This document shows positions 59,353-64,000 of a stretch of 64,000 nucleotides of DNA, piece after piece. Where the stretch lies: contig OW799233.1 of NCBI GenBank assembly GCA_941918925.1, forward strand, positions 142,912,223-142,976,222, in the 5' to 3' direction. The notes beneath the pieces are model-generated. The model saw only the letters and a list, made by a program, of their open reading frames with translations. It had not been told where the DNA came from and did not search any database. The translations under genes were made by a program, and so were the position numbers. This DNA comes from Phyto melanocephala (taxonomy: Eukaryota; Arthropoda; Insecta; Diptera; Rhinophoridae). Every line of letters starts with the position of its first letter. Position 1 is the stretch's first letter.

Positions 59353-60450
59353 ATCTAGATACATATATAAAAATCAATCTGTGTCTGTATGTTTGTTTGT
59401 GCTTTATAGACGGTTAAACGGCTGGACCGATTTCCTTGAAATTTTCACAGAATGTTTCTGTATGTCTGGAAGGAACTATAGGCTATACTTTGGTTTGAAA
59501 TTGTAAGTGGGCGGGGTGCCACGCCCTATTAAAGCATAAGTATTAAGTATATATCACGAAAGTAAATGCAGCTAGAGTCTTAAAATTAAGTACGGTAAAC
59601 TTTGACATCCACACTAACATTCGGGTGAAAAGTGGGCGGACTTTCAATAGTAGGCGTGGCCACATGAATTAAATACTAAATTTCGTATATTTGGAAAACG
59701 ATATCGATTAGAGTACTAAAATTTTGCAACAGAAACTTTGACACCCAAATAAAGATTTCTGGAAAAAATGGGTACATTAGAAATAGTGGGCGTGGCAGCT
59801 CTCATAGCAATTGAATACTAAAATTCATATATTCGGGAAGCGATAACAGTTATCAAATAAACATTTCTGGAAAAAATGGGTAGATTAGAAATAGTGGGCG
59901 TGGCAGCTCTCATAGCAATTGAATACTAAAATTCGTATATTTGCACCAGAAGCTTTGACACCTATATGACTATTTTGATAAGAAATGGATGCTTTAGTAA
60001 TAGTGGGCGTGGCACCTGTCATATGAATTAAATACAAAAATTCGTATATCTGGGAAGCGATAACAGTTAGAGTACCCAAATTTTTCAAGAGACACTTTGA
60101 CGTCTATATGATTATTTGAATAAGAAATGGTTGATTTAGTAATAGTGGGCGTGGCACCTGTCATATGAAATAAATACAACAATTCGTATATCTGGGAAGC
60201 AATAATAGTTAGAGTACCCAAATTTTGCACGAGAAGCTTTGACATATATATGACTATTTTGATAAGAAATGGATGCTTTAGTAATAGTGGGAGTGGCACC
60301 TGTCATATGAATTATATACAAAAATTCGTATATCTGAGAAGCGATAATAGTTAGAGTACCCAAATTTTTCAAGAGACACTTTGACGTCTATATGATTATT
60401 TGAATAAAAAATGGTTGATTTAGTAATAGTAGGCGTGGCACTTGCAAAAT
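59353..60450 (+). mobile_element. Helitron-like element H3 with dimeric tandem array
   Basis: ACATATATAAAAATCAATCT then GTCTGTATGTTTGTTTGT and GGCTGGACCGATTTCCTTGA is the standard 5' region of a very common insect Helitron-like repeat, related in layout to H1. It runs into GTGGGCGGGGTGCCACGCCC and then a tandem region. No CTRR 3' end was found. Confidence 0.55.
59780..60445. repeat. 142-bp tandem repeat arranged as 284-bp dimers
   Basis: GTGGGCGTGGCACC-type markers lie at 59789, 59897, 60003, 60145, 60287 and 60429. The last three steps are exactly 142 bp; the earlier ones are 108 and 106. Alternate units differ consistently: one type has GAAATGGATGCTTTAG with GACTATTTTGAT, the other GAAATGGTTGATTTAG with GATTATTTGAAT, giving an A-B-A-B order. 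Confidence 0.8.
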
Positions 60451-61817
60451 AAATATATTTTTGAACTATAAAATTTTTATTTCATTACTATTGGGGTGGC
60501 ATAAAAGACAAACCAAAATGAAAATACAATGGAATATAAAGAAAACAAATATGAATAAAGGAAAAAAGTATGACTTGCATTTCAGATGACTGGTGTCAAT
60601 TGATATGAGTCACTAGAATGCATGGTAATTAATGATATTGATGTCATAGTAAGTAGAATATAAGTAATTTTGTAAGCAAATAATTTTAAGTAGGGCAATT
60701 AGTTAACATAGAATAGGAGAAATATAATAAGAAAACACAAAATTAAAATAGTATATAGTATATAAGGGATAGTGATAACACTTACTTGAAGGTAAGAGTT
60801 TGTATTTTAATTATCAAAACACTTCGGTAATTGGCTTTGCCATCACTATAGAGCCAACTACGGTGCTAAGGCTCTCTAATAAATTAAGAAACCTATAGGG
60901 CAAAGATACACCTAATAAATATAACAAATACTTTACACTACATTAAAGTTTGTCCAAAGTTATCACATCTACCACAATTTATTGTGCTGAACCATCACCT
61001 TATTACATATTCAACAACGTAAATATACTTTTAGGGTTAAATTTTAAACTGTTATTAAATATTTCTTTTAATATTTTTGTTTGCTTTATTTTTACAAAAT
61101 TAAATATATAAATTGTTTCAATAGCTTGCAATTATACTGTCTGTGCACCAATTGCAATACAAAGTCTGATTTGAAAATGTCTATGCGCAAGTATTTGTAA
61201 CACATTAAATGTGTATGTGTTGTTATGTTTTTCGTCCCTGTAGCATTCTACTTTTTTCTGCAACGAAAAGTGTAAATTCGTTCATACTTATTTTTGTCGT
61301 AGCAATTTTATTGTTTTGTGTTCGTTCAACACTTTTCTCATTGTAATCTCGTTGTGGGTGTGGAAATGCAAAAAAGGCAAAATATAATTATAACAAGAAG
61401 TTGAAAGAAGTTGAAAAAAATAAACAAAAATGAAACACAGAACACTATTGTAAACGATACTTAAAAAATAATAATCATACAAAAAGGAAAAGAAATCTTA
61501 GTAGTAAAATTATGAGGCAAACGTCACAAAGATTTTGAGCAGAAAGAAAATAATTGCCTTAAATGAGAAAAAATGGAAATTTGATTAAAATTTTTTTAGG
61601 CTTAATGAAATTGCAGTATGTTTTAATGATACATTATGACCTTATTGCAAATTTCACATTATTGTATTGCGTGTTGGTTTTTTTTAATGTGAAAATTATA
61701 GAAAATTTTGAGAAAATATTAAATGTAAATACATCAAAGATATTTGAAATATGTCCCCTAGTTCCTAGCATTTTTCGTAATTTACACATACGCAACACAA
61801 AACTCACTACAGATAAT
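60451..61817. other. AT-rich, no gene seen
   Basis: No recognised element or coding similarity. Confidence 0.5.
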
Positions 61818-61880
61818 AACAAGTTGGAGCACTTTATTCGTCTGTGCCGAATCATTTATACGCACCACCAATTTTTCCTT

Positions 61881-62722
61881 TTTTACACCCTTCACACAGT
61901 GAAAAAGGGTATATATAGGTTTGTCATTCCGTGTGAAATTTCTACAATTTTCATTTCCGACCCCATAAAGTATATATTTTCTGAAAGCTTATGAATAGGG
62001 GAGTCGATTAAGCCCTGTCAGTCTGTCCGTCTGTCCGTCTGACCGTCTGTCCGTGTGTATGTTGAAATCAACTTTTTGAAGCCCCCCGATATCGCTTGGA
62101 CCCGGGTGAGGTATTAAAATATCAGAAATATTCGGGAGTAGAACGCTATTGAAAATCAGAAACATCGGTACATAAACAACTGAGATATGAGCAAAAACCC
62201 ACGACCACCTCGATTTTTTTTTTCACAAAAACAACATTACAACAACAACATACATACATACAAACGTGTTTACTGGTTAGAGAAAACGTGGCATCGAATC
62301 CCAGCTGAGCCAAAAAAATTTTTTTTTTAATTTTTTTTTTAATTTTTTTAAATTTTTTTTTATTTTTTATTTAATATAATATTTATATTTTTATTTTTTT
62401 TTTAATTTTTTTTTAATTTTTTTTGTTTTATATATAATAATTATAATTTTATATAATAATTTTTTTTAAAATTTTTTTTTTTAATTTTTTTTTTTAAATT
62501 TTTTTTTAAATTTTTTTTTTTAAATTTTTTAAAAATTTTTTTTTTTTTTGTTTTTTTAACATACATACGTGAATTTATAATTTTACAATGGGATGTTTTT
62601 ATATATGTATGTACGTATTTCATATGGGATGAATGGTGACACAAACTACTGTTATTTAATGACTACACGTTGTGAAGGGTATATAAGATTCGGCACGGCC
62701 GAATATAGCGCTCTTACTTGTT
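61881..62722 (+). mobile_element. D2 DINE-like element nested in D1
   Basis: Forward D2: 5' hairpin ACCCTTCAC-ACA-GTGAAAAAGGGT (61887-61910), GTCATTCCGTGTGAAATTTC, GACCCCATAAAGTATATATT, GTCTGTCCGTCTGTCCGTCT tract (62020-62056), CGACCACCTCG, tRNA-box-like module (62288-62312), T-rich tract, GAAGGGTATATAAG and 3' hairpin ATTCGGC-ACG-GCCGAAT (62689-62705), CTTACTTGTTT. The complete termini and the D1 sequence on both sides show it inserted into D1. Confidence 0.75.
62310..62565. repeat. T-rich tract of D2
   Basis: Runs of T separated by AA or A; on the minus strand it gives a Lys/Phe/Asn-only reading frame of no significance. Confidence 0.85.
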
Positions 62723-62728
62723 TATAGC

Positions 62729-63320
62729 TAGGGTTTTTTCTCTGCAATTTTTTGTTTCCCGGAAACGCGAGATTTATTTTTTAATTTCCCGGGAACCCGC
62801 AGCAAAACAAATAAAAAGTAAATTTGTTTTTAATTTATAAAAAACTTTTTATTATAAAGCATAAAATAGTGTATAATGTTAAAGAAACACTTCAAAACTA
62901 TAAAAATTGATAAAGAAACTTGAACTGAACGACTTAGAAAATAATCTTTAAATATTCTCAAAGTATTTATTGACTGGTCATATGGTCTATTTCTGATTTT
63001 ACTAACAAATTGCCCTGTTACAGAAAACACGCGTTCACTTTATATTGATGTTGGACGAATAGTTAAAAGTGCATTTAACAAATATACAATATGTTGAGTT
63101 TTTTTGACCACTTCCCTCAGAAAATCTTTACTCTTTCTTTATAGAAACTTTAAAGTATTGGTAACGTGGGCTGATTTTTTTTTTAATTTTTCAACACATT
63201 ACCTCAAAAAGTATATCAAATTATTTGTCAAAATATTTTTAAATGTACAGTTAAAAAAAAACCTTGAAGAAAAAATTTGTATGAAAAAGAAATTTTACAA
63301 TAGAAATATCTGCTTTCGAA
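62729..63320 (-). mobile_element. hAT1 element inside D1, right end lost
   Basis: TAGGGTTTTTTCTCTGCAAT after TTTATAGC (62721-62728), matching the hAT1 start at 6009. GTTTCCCGGAAACGCGAG and TTTCCCGGGAACCCGC follow. Continues to GAAATATCTGCTTTCGAATC (63302-63321), where D1 sequence resumes; the CCGGGAAATAACCCTA end is missing. Confidence 0.7.
62832..63039 (-). pseudogene. hAT transposase C-terminal dimerisation domain remnant
   Basis: The minus strand from 63039 reads SERVFSVTGQFVSKIRNRPY then DQSINTLRIFKDYF. This is the hATC dimerisation motif (SERxFSxxGxxxxxxRNRLxxxxxxxLxFLxxY), needed for hAT transposase oligomers. A TAA codon stands directly before SER, and the same TAA precedes the SER in the 6.4 kb copy. 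After about residue 35 the frame continues through A/T-rich sequence without similarity. The upstream DDE/RNase H part is missing. Non-functional; it identifies the parent as hAT with good confidence. Confidence 0.8.
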
Positions 63321-63575
63321 TCATAGCCATAGGAGGAGGTAGGAGTTAAAGTGGGCATGTCAACTAAATTTTCAATGGCATTGACTAGAAGGATATCTGT
63401 GACAAATTTCATCACATACCTCTAATTTTGTCATTTTTATGAGCTTTTAAATTTCATTAACAGTGGATAAACTGAAAAGCGGGCGTTATAGAAGGCGTGT
63501 CGAAGTTGTTTCTGCTAATGAGTACAATTTAGATATTTCAATTTAGTCCGTTATTATTCCAAAATCTTAATTCTT

Positions 63576-63779
63576 AGAGAAACTATATGAATTTGAGATA
63601 AAACATTATATGGGAGGTGGCATAACATTGACATTGACTAGAAAAATATATGTAGCAAATTTCAGCATCATACCTCTAGAGAAACTATATGAATTTGAGA
63701 TAAAACGTTATATGGGAGGTGGCATAACATTGACATTGACTAGAAAAATATATGTAGCAAATTTCAGCATCATACCTCT
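63576..63779. repeat. 102-bp tandem duplication within D1
   Basis: AGAGAAACTATATGAATTTG to CAGCATCATACCTCT occurs twice, starting at 63576 and 63678, nearly identical (one ACATT/ACGTT difference). It is not part of the 288-bp array. Confidence 0.85.
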
Positions 63780-64000
63780 AGTTGTGTCGGTTTTATGAGC
63801 TTTTAAATTTCATTAACAGTACATTTAATTTTGTCAGTTTAATTAAGTCTTACATTTTAAATACACCGAAAAATACACTGTGCGGTATAAATTTTCGTAC
63901 ATTTTTCATGATGCATAGATTAAGGCAATTTTCAGGGAGAAATATTATTTTTACGCAGGAAATAGATATTCGAAGTTTCATGACTGTGCGTTAATGCGTT

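Larger units (their letters stand above)
61818..64000 (-). mobile_element. D1 element, hAT-carrying subfamily, split by D2 and running off the window
   Basis: Left 3' terminus AACAAGTTGGAGCACTTTAT then hairpin TTCG-TCTGTGC-CGAA, ACGCACCACCA (61818-61870). D2 interrupts at about 61881-62722. D1 resumes with the hAT1 fragment at 62729 and then GGAGGTAGGAGTTAAAGTGG (63333), CTAATTTTGTC...TTTTATGAGC, a 102-bp duplication, and CCGAAAAATACACTGTGCGG (63864) up to the window end. The 5' hairpin lies beyond the window. Confidence 0.65.

Noticed and set aside
59885..60372. Three overlapping minus-strand frames with shared peptides (HMTGATPTITK)
   Set aside because: They are translations of the 142-bp tandem repeat, whose length is not a multiple of three, and have no start context or family resemblance.
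61563..61994. 143-residue open frame
   Set aside because: Its second half runs through the D1 3' end and the D2 5' hairpin and the first half is low-complexity; no family resemblance.
62441..62644. Lys-rich frame on the minus strand
   Set aside because: Pure consequence of the T-rich tract of D2.
63610..63798. Frame with a duplicated peptide (MGGGITLTLTRKIYVANFSI)
   Set aside because: The 102-bp D1 duplication happens to be a multiple of three; the sequence is non-coding in all other D1 copies.

Overview
This window is AT-rich intergenic DNA from an insect, most likely a higher (schizophoran) fly. Nearly everything recognisable is a transposable element. The best taxonomic clue is a family of long non-coding elements built like the Drosophila INE-1/DINE-1 elements (Helentron-associated, HINE type). 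They have a TATACCC/GGGTATA hairpin at the 5' end, then a block reading GACCCCATAAAGTATATATA, a GTCCGTCTGTCC microsatellite, and a 3' hairpin (ATTCGGC-nnn-GCCGAAT) just before CTTACTTGTT. A calyptrate fly such as a blowfly or house-fly relative is a guess. I see no host protein-coding gene, no functional RNA gene and no CRISPR array.

The DINE-like elements fall into three related families. D1 is the long one, with copies at 421-3213, 5936-8815, 44161-45356, 45723-48168, 56121-58285 and 61818 to the window end, plus decayed pieces near 28.3, 30.1, 31.4, 36.1, 36.7, 40.1 and 43.0 kb. D2 is a short T-rich family (8.8, 13.9 and 61.9 kb). D3 is D2-like with a different interior (1-420, 25.9, 34.8, 51.9 and 53.5 kb). 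Several D1 copies carry tandem units with a strikingly constant 288-bp period. D1 copies split into two subfamilies by old cargo: one has a mariner-type MITE at a fixed TA, the other a hAT fragment at a different fixed site, and each lacks the other's cargo.

Between them lie a PIF/Harbinger element with ends and target duplication (11719-13450), a Tc1-like transposase remnant (24.2-25.3 kb), mariner/Tc1-superfamily relics (16.4, 25.3, 27.1, 42.3 kb), a pogo-like element inside a probable piggyBac-like element (38.0-39.5 kb), a hAT element with CCGGTT clusters at both ends (22-23 kb), non-autonomous Helitrons with 5'-TC and CTAG-3' ends (14.8, 16.9, 48.8 kb), other Helitron-like repeats (3.2-4.75, 18.3-19.0, 20.9, 59.4-60.4 kb), a long-TIR MITE (40.3-41.0 kb) and a non-LTR reverse transcriptase tail (52.5-53.1 kb). 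A direct duplication of about 1.5 kb (27.9-29.5 and 29.7-31.2 kb) starts inside a mariner element.

Every transposase or reverse transcriptase remnant is broken by frameshifts, stops, deletions or loss of a catalytic residue, so the window reads as a graveyard of layered insertions. The observations I rank highest are the fixed, alternative D1 cargos; the 288-bp periodicity; a short conserved core (six sites) whose inner stem shows a compensatory base-pair change; the apparent inversion of an internal segment between D2 copies; and a GTGGGCGTGG-type motif that recurs in otherwise different element families.
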